A stretch of 64,000 nt of DNA, from IMG/VR virus record IMGVR_UViG_3300009506_000003, positions 62,001 through 126,000 of that record. One strand, written 5' to 3'. The stretch is from a virus. The position numbers and the translations under genes were made by a program. Position 1 is the stretch's first letter. Every line of letters starts with the position of its first letter. The notes beneath the pieces are model-generated. The model did not search any database. It had not been told where the DNA came from and worked only from the letters and a program-made list of their open reading frames with translations. This document shows positions 16,955-24,727 of this stretch, piece by piece.

Positions 16955-17195
16955 CTACATCACTGAGTTCAAGATGAACCAGTCACGAGGACACCAACTG
17001 AAGTACCGGGACATCAACGACCCAGACTTCTCGAAAGAGTGGGGGCGTCCTGAAGCCATCATCCCCGACAAGGAAGTGACTTTGGAGCTCCACCTTCACC
17101 TCATCTACGACGCGGAGCACTCCCACTTGGTGAGGGACCTCACGGTGGCAGTGAGCAAAATCAACCAGGCTATCGCCCAGGAGAGAGGACAATGA
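16947..17195 (+). CDS. Small hypothetical protein
   Basis: 82 aa from ATG 16947, with GAGGGAG upstream. Contains VTLELHLHLIYDAEHSHLV, a strand followed by a helix, ending in a hydrophilic helix. ATGA coupling to the MazG-like gene. No family recognised. Confidence 0.75.
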   Translation: MIDYITEFKMNQSRGHQLKYRDINDPDFSKEWGRPEAIIPDKEVTLELHLHLIYDAEHSHLVRDLTVAVSKINQAIAQERGQ

Positions 17196-17557
17196 GCTAC
17201 TTCGAAGACGTAGTGCGCTGGCATCGAAAAGTGGGGCACCCGGTCGCCCCCAACATTATGGCCGCGCAAGAGGCGATGCACGGCGGGCTCGGCTGGAAGT
17301 TGGTGGTGGAAGAGTTCAAGGAGCTCTGCGATGCCACCAACATCGAGGAGTACGCCGATGCTATCGGTGACCTCATCTGGGTGCTCTGCGGCGACGCCGC
17401 ACGGAAAGGAATCCCGCTGGACCGAGTCTGGGCTGAGATCCGAAGAGCCAACTTCGACAAGCTGGGCGGGCCTGTCAGAGAGGACGGCAAGATTCTGAAA
17501 CCGGAAGGATGGCGCCCGCCCGACATCACTTCCGCATTGAAGGAGGAAATAGGATGA
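17192..17557 (+). CDS. MazG/PRA-PH-like all-alpha NTP pyrophosphohydrolase
   Basis: 121 aa. The EEFKEL helix and the AIGDLIWVL helix (E-x-x-E and D motifs that bind magnesium in this superfamily) are followed by RRANFDKLGG and PEGWRPPDI, the usual tail of phosphoribosyl-ATP-pyrophosphohydrolase-like phage proteins. Likely hydrolyses (d)NTPs or a nucleotide alarm signal. Which substrate cannot be told. Coupled by ATGA on both sides. Confidence 0.85.
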   Translation: MSYFEDVVRWHRKVGHPVAPNIMAAQEAMHGGLGWKLVVEEFKELCDATNIEEYADAIGDLIWVLCGDAARKGIPLDRVWAEIRRANFDKLGGPVREDGKILKPEGWRPPDITSALKEEIG

Positions 17558-17868
17558 GCAGGCCTTGGTCTGTGAACCCAGAGAACTGGGACCAGTGCAT
17601 CAACTACCTGTTCCCCAAGTGGCTCAAAGAGCGTGGCGGCATCGTAGTCTACGAGAACCATATGTTCGACAGCAGCAGCTTGGGAGACAAGACGTTCATG
17701 CCGGCCAGGTACATCGCAGAGGACAACCAGATGCACGACGCGCCAGAGGAGCACCGCCCGAACGGTGGGGTCCCCAGCATGCGTCAGCAGAAGGTAGACC
17801 ACATCCGCCTCGAGGACTTCTCGACGCTGGAAGACGCGCTGGAGTGCTTCGAGAAGGAGGCCGCATGA
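17554..17868 (+). CDS. Small conserved-type phage protein
   Basis: 104 aa, starts MSRPWSVNPENWDQCINYLF at an ATGA overlap. Aromatic, compact, ends in an acidic helix (EDFSTLEDALECFEKE). Function unknown. Confidence 0.75.
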   Translation: MSRPWSVNPENWDQCINYLFPKWLKERGGIVVYENHMFDSSSLGDKTFMPARYIAEDNQMHDAPEEHRPNGGVPSMRQQKVDHIRLEDFSTLEDALECFEKEAA

Positions 17869-18032
17869 AGCGCTGTGGGAAGTGCGAGAACTGCAAGAAG
17901 CTGGAGAGAGTAAAAGCTCGGGTCTTGGCCTGCGCCAACCCTCCCTTCAGCCATGCAGACGACGATGTCGTGAACTTGTGGAACACAGAGCTCAAACGAC
18001 TTCCATGTCAGGAGAATCCCAATGCTCAATGA
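17865..18032 (+). CDS. Small cysteine-rich zinc protein
   Basis: 55 aa. CGKCENCKKLERVK at the N-terminus, then LACANPPFSHADDDVVNLWN and LPC: five or six cysteines in a pattern I have seen in many small phage proteins. Metal binding likely, function unknown. ATG at 17865 overlaps the upstream TGA. Confidence 0.75.
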   Translation: MKRCGKCENCKKLERVKARVLACANPPFSHADDDVVNLWNTELKRLPCQENPNAQ

Positions 18033-18291
18033 CGCCCACCGGGCCAACTTCGAGACGCTCGAGCGGGCGTTCTCTGAGGGGGACGTATGCCTCCTCGAAT
18101 GCGTAGACAAGGATACTGGAAAACCGATCCCTGTCATTTGTGCAGTTCAACCTTCCGGGGACGAGGCAGCGCCGATTGAGTTTGTGCCGTTTGCCAAGTT
18201 GTTCCTGGGCAACCCTTACGAGGAGGTAGATCCCCCTCAGGAGATGGATACACATGAGCCAAGCGATTGTGCTGTCGGGGAACCCGAGTGA
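18022..18291 (+). CDS. Small conserved-type phage protein (DUF6117-like)
   Basis: 89 aa. MLNDAHRANFETLERAFSEG, LLECVDKDTGKPIPVICAV and FVPFAKLFLGNPYEEV follow the plan of a widespread short phage protein with no known function. Overlaps the neighbours on both sides by 11 and 38 bases. Confidence 0.75.
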   Translation: MLNDAHRANFETLERAFSEGDVCLLECVDKDTGKPIPVICAVQPSGDEAAPIEFVPFAKLFLGNPYEEVDPPQEMDTHEPSDCAVGEPE

Positions 18292-18748
18292 GGGTTTCAC
18301 AGCCGTCGGCCCATTTGACGACTTTGACGAGGCCGCCGACTGGGCCGACAGCCAGGTCACCATCGGCAACACGTGGGTGATGACCGTCGTCAGCCCCGCC
18401 AACTACGAGGAGTCGGAAGTGAGTGGGATGGATGCAGTCAAGAAGCTGATCACCGACCTCGGGCTCGATGAGCCTGGGGCCCCCAATCTGGACGGCCACA
18501 CAGAAGACGACCTGCGACAGTTCGTGCAGGTGGCTTCTCGTTGTCCTGGACAGCTCGGGGCTGTTCTCTTCGGGGAGCAGGAAGACCGTGAAGCCCGCCG
18601 GCGCGCGGTTGACACGCTCTGCACCTATGCCCAACTCCGACTGCAGGCGTCGAGCCTGCGTCTGGTGGGCCGCATCGACGAGGCTATGGCTGTGGAAGCC
18701 ACGATGGAGCGGCTCTACGGCATCCTGCCTGAATGGGGGCGGTGGTAG
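18254..18748 (+). CDS. Two-part small phage protein
   Basis: 164 aa. The first 50 residues (IVLSGNPSEGFTAVGPFDDF, then DSQVTIGNTWVMTVV) match a short domain often encoded alone in phages. The rest is helical and ends with a 45-residue helix pair (LQASSLRLVGRIDEAMAVEA). It looks like a fusion of two small genes: an in-frame ATG at the junction (about 18428) would start the second part. No function known. Confidence 0.7.
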   Translation: MSQAIVLSGNPSEGFTAVGPFDDFDEAADWADSQVTIGNTWVMTVVSPANYEESEVSGMDAVKKLITDLGLDEPGAPNLDGHTEDDLRQFVQVASRCPGQLGAVLFGEQEDREARRRAVDTLCTYAQLRLQASSLRLVGRIDEAMAVEATMERLYGILPEWGRW

Positions 18749-18822
18749 ACGACGTCTTCACCACCTCTCCGCCCGAACAACAAACACTGTGACACATTGA
18801 TGGGTATCGAAAGGAGACACCC

Positions 18823-19077
18823 ATGGTACACCCAGATCACGCAATGCTGGCAGACTCCAAAGAGCCACTGGTCGACGCCAAGAAGCTCGCCGAGTTTCTG
18901 TCAGTCCGCAAGGAGTACATCTATGTCTTGATGCGTCAGGGGATGCCCCACTACCGCATCGGGAACCGGAAGTACGTCCGCTTCGTCAAGTCGGAAGTAC
19001 TCGACTGGATCAAGACCAACCCCTTCCAAGAGGAGAACGATGCCACACCTGAAGGCGCAGATTCTCGGCCCCACTGA
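18823..19077 (+). CDS. Excisionase-type helix-turn-helix DNA-binding protein
   Basis: 84 aa. KKLAEFLSVRKEYIYVLMRQ, then PHYRIGNRKYVRFVKSEVLD is the HTH_17 (MerR-like winged helix) pattern of excisionases and AlpA-type regulators: helix, turn, recognition helix, then the basic wing. Start ATG 18823 after GAAAGGAG. In a phage without an integrase in view it is more likely a transcription regulator. Confidence 0.8.
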   Translation: MVHPDHAMLADSKEPLVDAKKLAEFLSVRKEYIYVLMRQGMPHYRIGNRKYVRFVKSEVLDWIKTNPFQEENDATPEGADSRPH

Positions 19078-19627
19078 TTGGTGGAAGGTCGAGACGACAA
19101 ACGGCACCTGCTGGGTGCTATGTGAGGACCTCGGCGTGCGAGAGGTCAAGGCAGAGGATCTTCTCGATCTCCTGCCGTCTGACAACTACGACACGCAGGA
19201 CATCATCCAGTGGGAGTACTACCGGGGGTACGGCGTCAGGCTGACAGAGCCGGACGAGACGCCCTGGGAGGTCTACGACTCGGAGTACGATGCCAAGATC
19301 TACTTCTCGGATGAGCACCAAGAGCTCTGCCCAATCTGTCTGACAGAGTTGGACGGGGATGGAACATGCGCAGCGTGCGTCCGAGACCTAGACCACGAGA
19401 CGTTTCTCGACGCGCTTGGTACCGTGCTTCAAGGAGTGACGGTCAACGAGATCCTGCACACTGTGCCGGGCATCTACGAGATCATCGCGGAGGAGTACAA
19501 CAACGAGGCCTTGAATCAGGCCTACGAGGACATGAGGCTACGGTATGAAGCCAAAGATCCGGATGCCCAAAGGGCAGACGAGGCCCAAGCCCGAGACGGT
19601 ACGGGCACAGGCCAAGCCCCAGCGTAA
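19040..19627 (+). CDS. Hypothetical protein with zinc knuckle
   Basis: 195 aa. Beta-rich N-terminal half (WWKVETTNGTCWVLCEDLGV), CPIC and CAAC knuckles at about residues 97-116, helical region after, and a low-complexity Ala/Gly/Asp tail. It overlaps the HTH gene by 38 bases and the next gene by 83 bases. Confidence 0.7.
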   Translation: MPHLKAQILGPTDWWKVETTNGTCWVLCEDLGVREVKAEDLLDLLPSDNYDTQDIIQWEYYRGYGVRLTEPDETPWEVYDSEYDAKIYFSDEHQELCPICLTELDGDGTCAACVRDLDHETFLDALGTVLQGVTVNEILHTVPGIYEIIAEEYNNEALNQAYEDMRLRYEAKDPDAQRADEAQARDGTGTGQAPA

Positions 19628-19787
19628 AGCCAGGGCTTCACCGAAGCGGGGAGACCCCTACATGGATAAGGTGGTCGACCTGAAAGACGCGAACGGCAAT
19701 GTCATCTTCCGAGGGACCAGAAGGGAATGTGTGGTGTACGCGCACGAGACCTTCGAGGAGCGACACTTCCGTAGAGCATCATGGTGA
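19545..19787 (+). CDS. Small basic protein with nucleotide-like beta motif
   Basis: 80 aa; the first 38 residues are Lys/Arg/Pro-rich (MKPKIRMPKGQTRPKPE), the rest a small domain (VVDLKDANGNVIFRGTRREC). The N-terminal 83 bases overlap the upstream gene. Last gene of the operon; a 9-bp hairpin follows the stop. Confidence 0.65.
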   Translation: MKPKIRMPKGQTRPKPETVRAQAKPQRKARASPKRGDPYMDKVVDLKDANGNVIFRGTRRECVVYAHETFEERHFRRASW

Positions 19788-19898
19788 GAGTCTGCGGGAT
19801 CCGTACACGGTCCCGCAGACAGGACACCTCTGAACGGTTTGCCGTGTCGCGGGGTCAACCCGCGGCACGGTCTTCCGATGGCACTTCCTGCACATCAT
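19779..19898 (-). CDS. Mini zinc-ribbon protein
   Basis: 39 codons starting MMCRKCHRKTVPR; CRKC and CPVC 19 residues apart form a compact zinc ribbon with a GTVYGSR ending. Only weak ribosome site (AAGAG). Nested at the end of the upstream gene in another frame. The good cysteine spacing argues for a real gene. Confidence 0.55.
   Translation of the reverse strand: MMCRKCHRKTVPRVDPATRQTVQRCPVCGTVYGSRRLSP
19791..19819. terminator. Hairpin between convergent operons
   Basis: Perfect 9-bp stem TCTGCGGGA/TCCCGCAGA with an 11-base loop, directly after the + stop at 19787 and inside the end of the facing - gene. No T run follows, so termination is only probable. Confidence 0.45.
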
Positions 19899-20412
19899 GC
19901 TCTTGGCCTTCCCCGGTGTCTTCGGGGAGTTCTTCGCTAGGGACCGCGTCCCTGTGATCACTCGTGGCATCTGCCTCTCCTTCTTTAGCTTGGGGTTCTG
20001 GCGGTGGAGGCAGCTTGTCGAGCGCGACGCCCAGCATCCACTCCATCATGTGGTCTCGAAAGTCTGGGCGAGCTCGGAATGAGGCCCAGTCCTTGAACAG
20101 TGTCTCGATGTCGTCGGCCTCGATACGCTCGTCAGCCCCGACCTTCTCCAACAGCAAGTTGATGCCCATGACGGCCATCCTGGTGGAGACAGCAAACTGC
20201 TCGTCGAGCAAGTTCTGCGACTTGGTCAGCTCCTTCTGGTTGGCCCAGATGGTCTGGTTGGAACGCGCCATCACCTGGATGGTAGCGTCGAGCTGATTGA
20301 CCCTCTTACTCAGCCGCTCCTCGAGCTGCTGGAGGGACCGCTCTAATTCCTTGTGGGTTTTTTTTCGTGGGTTTGGGCCTCGTGGCCCGCTTGCCTTTCG
20401 TGCTCTTGTCAT
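19855..20412 (-). CDS. Coiled-coil hypothetical protein
   Basis: 185 aa. Basic start (MTRARKASGPRGPNPRKKTH), long coiled coil (LERSLQQLEERLSKRVNQLD, NQKELTKSQNLL), then a compact helical domain and an acidic tail. Its first 107 bases overlap the upstream gene in the +1 frame across a run of eight A (on the - strand), so a frameshift product is conceivable. Unknown function; lies in an assembly-type block. Confidence 0.7.
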   Translation of the reverse strand: MTRARKASGPRGPNPRKKTHKELERSLQQLEERLSKRVNQLDATIQVMARSNQTIWANQKELTKSQNLLDEQFAVSTRMAVMGINLLLEKVGADERIEADDIETLFKDWASFRARPDFRDHMMEWMLGVALDKLPPPPEPQAKEGEADATSDHRDAVPSEELPEDTGEGQEHDVQEVPSEDRAAG

Positions 20413-20686
20413 CTTTCTTGGTCTCCACTACCTCGAGATTCTCCAAGGACTCGATCTCCTCTTCGAGAGGAGCAATTTTCTCGGCCTCAATCCCTCGGAC
20501 GATCTCAGTGATGATCTCCTGGCTGACGAGCTTTGCAACGCAGCCCTCAGCAGGGATCCCATGTTGTGCCTCTCGAACCTCCGTGTCCACAAACTTGATG
20601 AGCGTGTCCACGACCTGGTGCCAAACAGCGCGATGCTGCCTACTCTCTTCGAGCTTTTGAAGTGCTTCAATGAACGAGAGCGCCAT
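20306..20686 (-). CDS. Helical hypothetical protein with Lys-rich tail
   Basis: 126 aa. Helical body (FIEALQKLEESRQHRAVWHQ, IAPLEEEIESLENLE) then a Lys/Pro-rich tail that overlaps the next gene. Starts with a class 2 promoter-like site 20-35 bases upstream. Function unknown. Confidence 0.7.
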   Translation of the reverse strand: MALSFIEALQKLEESRQHRAVWHQVVDTLIKFVDTEVREAQHGIPAEGCVAKLVSQEIITEIVRGIEAEKIAPLEEEIESLENLEVVETKKDDKSTKGKRATRPKPTKKNPQGIRAVPPAARGAAE

Positions 20687-20703
20687 GCAAATCCTCCAAC
20701 GAG

Positions 20704-20721
20704 CTAGGTATAAGCCCTATG
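20704..20721 (-). promoter_or_regulatory. Candidate - strand promoter, class 2
   Basis: Read on the - strand: CATAGGGCTTATACCTAG, sharing CATAG and TTATAnnTAG with the sites before 14595 and 29147. It stands just before the start at 20686. The 150-base gap around it (20687-20843) also has a TTCTTTTAGCCC element on the + strand and no gene. Confidence 0.4.
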
Positions 20722-20843
20722 TTGGCCCTCATGGCAGAGGAGTGGCTCCCTCGCCAGAGCCGGTTCGAGGAGAACCAGCCGGGGCTGCAGCGGTGCCGAT
20801 TGTCGGTCGAGCGAGCAGCTCCGTTCTTTTAGCCCTCCAAGAG

Positions 20844-21572
20844 TCATGCCGTTATCATAGCAAGAAAACGTGCCTTCAGGTCAGCCCCATTGGCCAAGTC
20901 CTTTCGGATCGCTTTCAGTGTGTAGATCAACGGCTGCCTCTGTACCCTAGCCTTCTCCAGCTTGTCTATGTCTGCCGTTGTCTCGTGCAGGGCGTCGTAC
21001 CGAATCTCGTATGGTGAGTACTTCAGATAGACGTCCGCGTCGCCCTCGAGTGCATACCAGGTCTTGACCAAAAGCTCTGCGAGGTTCGGAGGTGTGAGGT
21101 TCGCCAGCTTCTCCCCCACAACATACGGTAGCCTCTCCAGCCCGTCCGATCTTCGGTTCTCCTTCCGAAGGGATGAGACGTGAGCTCCTTTCGCAGCCGG
21201 GTCCAAGAACAACTCCCGTTGGCAGTGTCGGCAGACCGTGTGCATGTAGGCGAAGTCATCTGACGAGATCGGCTTCCCGCAGTCATTGTAGCCGCACCAG
21301 TACATCTTCTGGTCGCCACCACCATGCAGCCTCTTCCCCGACTCCCAGATCTGGAGCATGAGCGGTGAAGGCTTGTGAGCCAAAGACGACCGATGTCGAC
21401 TGAACATGACCTCGATCTTGTACTTGGCCTTGTCGAGCTCCCTCTGACGTACTGCCTCAAGATCCTCCTTCGTGAGCTTCACCTGGGTCTCCCCAGATAT
21501 GCTCCCGCCCCGAGGACGACCTACGGCCACCTCAGCAGGAAGAGCCGTGATTTTGTCGTCTGGCAGACTCAT
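20844..21572 (-). CDS. Conserved-looking virion-block protein with zinc ribbon
   Basis: 242 aa. The middle has YWCGYNDCGKPI and TVCRHCQREL, two C-x(4)-C / C-x-x-C pairs that can bind zinc. Helical segments on both sides (LTKEDLEAVRQRELDKAKYK; ELLVKTWYALEGDADVYLKY). Three bases separate it from the upstream gene. It could be a packaging or structural accessory; no family recognised. Confidence 0.75.
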   Translation of the reverse strand: MSLPDDKITALPAEVAVGRPRGGSISGETQVKLTKEDLEAVRQRELDKAKYKIEVMFSRHRSSLAHKPSPLMLQIWESGKRLHGGGDQKMYWCGYNDCGKPISSDDFAYMHTVCRHCQRELFLDPAAKGAHVSSLRKENRRSDGLERLPYVVGEKLANLTPPNLAELLVKTWYALEGDADVYLKYSPYEIRYDALHETTADIDKLEKARVQRQPLIYTLKAIRKDLANGADLKARFLAMITA

Positions 21573-21575
21573 GAG

Positions 21576-22091
21576 CTACCTCACTGGCGCAGCGCCCTTG
21601 CGCCCGCCTTTGCCCTGAGACCCCATGGGAGTGCCAGGGCCGGTGAGGGGAGACTCCATCACCTCGAACTTCGGGATGGCAGGAGCGATGGCCTCACAGA
21701 TTGCATGTGCGGCTGCCCGAAGGTCATTCGAGGCAAACGAGATCGTCCAAGCGAACTTCGTGCGCTTGTGCTTTCTCAAGTACTGCTTGCACAAGTGACC
21801 TTCGCAATCTTGGTGCACCTCGATGGCCTCGAGGACAGGGGTGATGATCTTGTCGACGAACGCCCCCTCGTTGTCTGCCTTCACCCTTCCGAGCAAATGT
21901 ACCTGACCCGGGCTGGCCTTCACTTCTACCACCTCGAACAGCTTGGTGGCCTGGAAGGCGCCGGCGGTCTGCTGAGCGGTGTGCTCGGCATACTCCTGAG
22001 CGGAAATGTCGGGTGCCTCAAACTCGCTGATGTCCTGGTCGGACTCATTCCTGCCGCGAGTACGGAACTCACTCTCCACTGATGCTGTCAT
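21576..22091 (-). CDS. Hypothetical protein
   Basis: 171 aa. A disordered acidic start (SEFRTRGRNESDQDISEFEA), a mixed domain with VEVKASPGQVHLLGRVK and FVDKIITPVLEAI, and a Gly/Lys-rich tail (GTPMGSQGKGGRKGAAPVR). HQDCEGHLCKQYLRKH may bind a metal. Start overlaps the upstream gene by 23 bases. Confidence 0.7.
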   Translation of the reverse strand: MTASVESEFRTRGRNESDQDISEFEAPDISAQEYAEHTAQQTAGAFQATKLFEVVEVKASPGQVHLLGRVKADNEGAFVDKIITPVLEAIEVHQDCEGHLCKQYLRKHKRTKFAWTISFASNDLRAAAHAICEAIAPAIPKFEVMESPLTGPGTPMGSQGKGGRKGAAPVR

Positions 22092-22365
22092 GTTTTTTCT
22101 CCAATGCCACGACGTTGTCCGGAAGGTCCATCTCCTCCAGGTGACGCCGGTAGTCTTCTAGTAAACCCTCACAACGAACAATCGCGATGATGAGGCCGTT
22201 GTCTACGACCTTCATTGCGGGCCAGTCCGCCAACATGCTCTGACGTTCCGGCTTGTCGTCCAACTCTCGCATGCGCGTGTAGAGGACGTCCCTCGCCACC
22301 TTGAACGCATGAAGGTCTCGCTCGACCTCGGTGACCTCAGCAATGATCTCCTCACGAGTCGGCAC
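22069..22365 (-). CDS. Small helical protein
   Basis: 98 aa, two long helices (REEIIAEVTEVERDLHAFKV; CEGLLEDYRRHLEEMDLP). Probably a helical hairpin. No family recognised. Overlaps both neighbours, consistent with coupled translation. Confidence 0.7.
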   Translation of the reverse strand: MPTREEIIAEVTEVERDLHAFKVARDVLYTRMRELDDKPERQSMLADWPAMKVVDNGLIIAIVRCEGLLEDYRRHLEEMDLPDNVVALEKKHDSISGE

Positions 22366-22711
22366 GTGATCCTCCTACCAGGTCGTAGATGGGGCACTCG
22401 GTGCCGCACGCGGGGCAATCAACTCCGGCGGTCTTCTCCACCGTCCGGTCCTCTTCTTCCCACACCAAATGCTTGCACGGCTGACCACCAGAGATACTCG
22501 GCATGGGAGCACCGCCGGGCTCACCACCTTCCCTTGGAGTGGCACAACAAGCTGCCACGTCGCAGGAACAGGTTCCCTCCCTCTCCCCACTCGGAAAGGT
22601 GTACGTGCACTCCGGAGGCAGGTAGTTGTCCACCTTCGGGTACTCCACGCAGACCTTCGGCTTCCGGTCGTGGATGGCGCAGCGCCCTATGAGCCTCTTC
22701 TCAGTTGTCAT
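22352..22711 (-). CDS. Cysteine-rich YkgJ-like protein
   Basis: 119 aa from ATG 22711 (MTTEKRLIGRCAIHDRKPKV). C-A-I-x-x-x-KPxVCxxYP, a PPECTYTFPSG turn, CSCDVAACC and a final CPACGTEC give ten or more cysteines. The C-x(4)-RP-x-x-C-x-x-YP pattern is that of YkgJ-type zinc/iron-chelating domains. Function in phages unknown. Confidence 0.7.
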   Translation of the reverse strand: MTTEKRLIGRCAIHDRKPKVCVEYPKVDNYLPPECTYTFPSGEREGTCSCDVAACCATPREGGEPGGAPMPSISGGQPCKHLVWEEEDRTVEKTAGVDCPACGTECPIYDLVGGSRADS

Positions 22712-22892
22712 GGCGTGTGGTCTTGAAGATGCGGGTGATGGCCCCATGCTTGCGAACCAACCCCGAGTAGTCTGGGCCCTTCACTCCCTCCCAAAACGGA
22801 CGGCCGGTTCTGGTTTCACGAAAAGGGATCCCGAGAGCGACATCCTCAGCCGTGATCTCCTCGACGAACAAGCTCTTGATCCACTCGAGCAT
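22701..22892 (-). CDS. Small hypothetical protein
   Basis: 63 aa from ATG 22892, with AAGGGAG upstream. Starts MLEWIKSLFVEEITAEDVAL. Overlaps the YkgJ-like gene start by 11 bases. Function unknown. Confidence 0.65.
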   Translation of the reverse strand: MLEWIKSLFVEEITAEDVALGIPFRETRTGRPFWEGVKGPDYSGLVRKHGAITRIFKTTRHDN

Positions 22893-22893
22893 C

Positions 22894-23361
22894 TCAGCTC
22901 CCTTCTGGTGATTCCACGTAGATGACCAGAGCAACCACGGAGTCACCTTCGTAGCGCTGCTCTTTCTTCACCACCTTGCGTTCCCCCACACCATCGCGGA
23001 GGTCGACCTTGGTGAGGGTCACCCACGGCATTTCGTTCGGGACCACCAGGCGGCCGAGGCGGTCGATGAGTACGTCGTCCTCCCCGTTGAACGTCTCGTT
23101 CTCGAACTCCAGGAAGATGTTCCTGTAGCCGCCTGGATGGTCCAATTCGGTCTCCCGGATTTCGGCCATGTCGCTGGTGATGGCTTCCCCGAGCTCGCGC
23201 ACGAAGTTGTCCACCTCCGCGCGATCATCCGTGTTCAGCGGGCGGCTTCCATGGGACTGTTCGTAGTCCTCTGGTAGTAAGCGCCAGTTGACCAACTGTT
23301 GAATCGCGTTCTTGGGGATGACTCCCGCTTCCACCAACATCTTTGCTGTCTGCTGAGCCAT
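22894..23361 (-). CDS. Hypothetical protein
   Basis: 155 aa. ATG 23361 follows GAGGAGAAG. Helical first half (KMLVEAGVIPKNAIQQLVNW, DNFVRELGEAITSDMAEI) and beta-rich second half (GRLVVPNEMPWVTLTKVDLR). The first 137 bases also code the end of the upstream gene in another frame. Confidence 0.7.
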   Translation of the reverse strand: MAQQTAKMLVEAGVIPKNAIQQLVNWRLLPEDYEQSHGSRPLNTDDRAEVDNFVRELGEAITSDMAEIRETELDHPGGYRNIFLEFENETFNGEDDVLIDRLGRLVVPNEMPWVTLTKVDLRDGVGERKVVKKEQRYEGDSVVALVIYVESPEGS

Positions 23362-23896
23362 GACTTCTCCTCGTCAGGTCTACCGCGGTCTTCACCGCGA
23401 AAGAGATTTCAGATGGGTCCGCACTCGGATGCTTCGAACAACAGAGGATCAGGGTCTCCTCTGGGATGGATTTGACTCTGTGGATAGGCAGACCCAAGAG
23501 GCTATCCACGCTTCGGACGGGCAGGCCTCTCTCCTCCACCTCAAGCCACTTCCAAATCAGGTTCTCGTTGTTGGGCCCACTGACCCAGCAAGTTGCGTTG
23601 AGCCCCTCTCCGTGAGCCAGAAGCATCATGTCTACGAGCACCTGGTACGAAGTGGCCCCGTCGCTGTAGTACTCCGCGATGTCAGGCAGGTTGCGCAAGG
23701 CACCGTCCCACGTGACCTCGTCTTCTTGAAGGCCGTCCCCCTCAACCCATCGTTGAGCCCTGACGTACGTGTCATCGTTGTCGAGCTCCACACGCTTCAC
23801 GTGACCACCATTCAAGATCTCTCGAATGAGAGAACAGATGCCGTCCACCGTTCCGGGAAGCTCGAACTTCTCCGTGCGTATGCTAGATTTGCTCAA
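23225..23896 (-). CDS. Hypothetical protein, TTG start
   Basis: 223 aa from TTG 23896, which has AAAAGGGG 8 bases upstream and sits 11 bases before the stop of the upstream RHH gene. Body alpha/beta (GTVDGICSLIREILNGGHVK, NLPDIAEYYSDGATSYQVLV, ENLIWKWLEVEERGLPV, ETLILCCSKHPSADP). The last 46 residues overlap the next gene and look like read-through of a lost stop codon. Function unknown. Confidence 0.65.
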   Translation of the reverse strand: MSKSSIRTEKFELPGTVDGICSLIREILNGGHVKRVELDNDDTYVRAQRWVEGDGLQEDEVTWDGALRNLPDIAEYYSDGATSYQVLVDMMLLAHGEGLNATCWVSGPNNENLIWKWLEVEERGLPVRSVDSLLGLPIHRVKSIPEETLILCCSKHPSADPSEISFAVKTAVDLTRRSHGSADSKDVGGSGSHPQERDSTVGQLALTTRGLRTVPWKPPAEHG

Positions 23897-24098
23897 CGTC
23901 AGGCCCCTTTTCCCGTTCGAGAAGGTCCACGAAGTGGTCCGTAATGATCGTCGAGAGAGACTTGTGATGCCGCTTCGCATAGGCGTGCATGTCCCGCTTC
24001 AGCCGTGGCTCGATCATCAGATTGAGCCGAGCCGTGCGCAGAGGCTCTCTCCCGTTGGGCCGCTTCTTGGCCTTCTTTTTGGTCTTCGCAGTAGCCAT
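23883..24098 (-). CDS. Ribbon-helix-helix DNA-binding protein
   Basis: 71 aa. After a Lys-rich arm (MATAKTKKKAKKRPNGRE), TARLNLMIEPRLKRDMHAYA-KRHHKSLSTII-TDHFVDLL is a typical RHH fold: one strand and two helices with the S-x-S-x-x-I turn. Such proteins (Arc/CopG/ParD type) dimerise and bind operators. It is a candidate regulator of this leftward operon. Confidence 0.8.
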   Translation of the reverse strand: MATAKTKKKAKKRPNGREPLRTARLNLMIEPRLKRDMHAYAKRHHKSLSTIITDHFVDLLEREKGPDVEQI

Positions 24099-24101
24099 CG
24101 T

Positions 24102-24398
24102 CTACCCCACAGGCGTCTCCTCATCCGGCCTGAGATGCGAGTACCCCTCCAGGAACTCCCGAAGGCCCGGTATCGGGTACTTCTTCAGGATCAGGTTGAT
24201 GACCTGCTGGTGCATCTGCTCCAGGAGCTGGTTCATTGAGGGCTCTTCCCCCTCGAGCATCGTTCCCTTGAACGCCTTGGTCATTTCCTGGTCGACGAAC
24301 TTGTGAAGCTCCAAGTCTGCAGCCAAAAAGTGAGGCAGCCACATCCAGGCCACTTCCCACCGCCCGTCTTGCGCCTTCTTTTCATGGATGAGGTACAT
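24102..24398 (-). CDS. Small hypothetical protein
   Basis: 98 aa; starts MYLIHEKKAQDGRWEVAWMW and continues helical (DQEMTKAFKGTMLEGEEP, LLEQMHQQVINLILKKYP). Between the chaperonin and RHH genes. No family recognised. Confidence 0.7.
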   Translation of the reverse strand: MYLIHEKKAQDGRWEVAWMWLPHFLAADLELHKFVDQEMTKAFKGTMLEGEEPSMNQLLEQMHQQVINLILKKYPIPGLREFLEGYSHLRPDEETPVG

Positions 24399-24430
24399 GG
24401 AGCCTCCAAGTCCGCAGTGCCAGGGTTGCG

Positions 24431-24718
24431 CTACTCTTCCACTCCGAGCAGCTCGTCTTCTTTCAGGATGAGATGCACCTCACCACCGATTTTGAGTTCG
24501 GTGCCTGAGTACTTCCCGAAGAGGACCACGTCCCCTTCCTTCACGCTGACTTTGGCGGTGTAGCCGTCCTCGAGCAGCTTCCCGTCTCCCACGGACACCA
24601 CCACCCCCTTGTTGGGCTTTTCCTGAGCCCCATCTGGAATGATGATCCCTCCCTCGGTCACCGTGTCAGAGTCGACACGCTTCACGAGGACTCGGTCTTG
24701 TAGTGGTCTGAACGCCAT
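24431..24718 (-). CDS. groES: GroES-type co-chaperonin
   Basis: 95 aa, the normal Cpn10 length. [20 protein letters not shown] opens the fold. The mobile loop region with [16 protein letters not shown] contacts Gro[24 protein letters not shown] and the C-terminal [11 protein letters not shown] complete the family pattern. It would cap host GroEL to fold phage proteins. Directly next to a second, divergent GroES-like gene. Confidence 0.95.
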   Translation of the reverse strand: MAFRPLQDRVLVKRVDSDTVTEGGIIIPDGAQEKPNKGVVVSVGDGKLLEDGYTAKVSVKEGDVVLFGKYSGTELKIGGEVHLILKEDELLGVEE

Positions 24719-24727
24719 GTGGTCTCC

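Noticed and set aside
18823-19077. Evidence for a temperate, integrating phage from excisionase-type proteins
   Set aside because: HTH_17 proteins are common general regulators; no integrase, attachment site or lysogeny repressor cluster is visible here.
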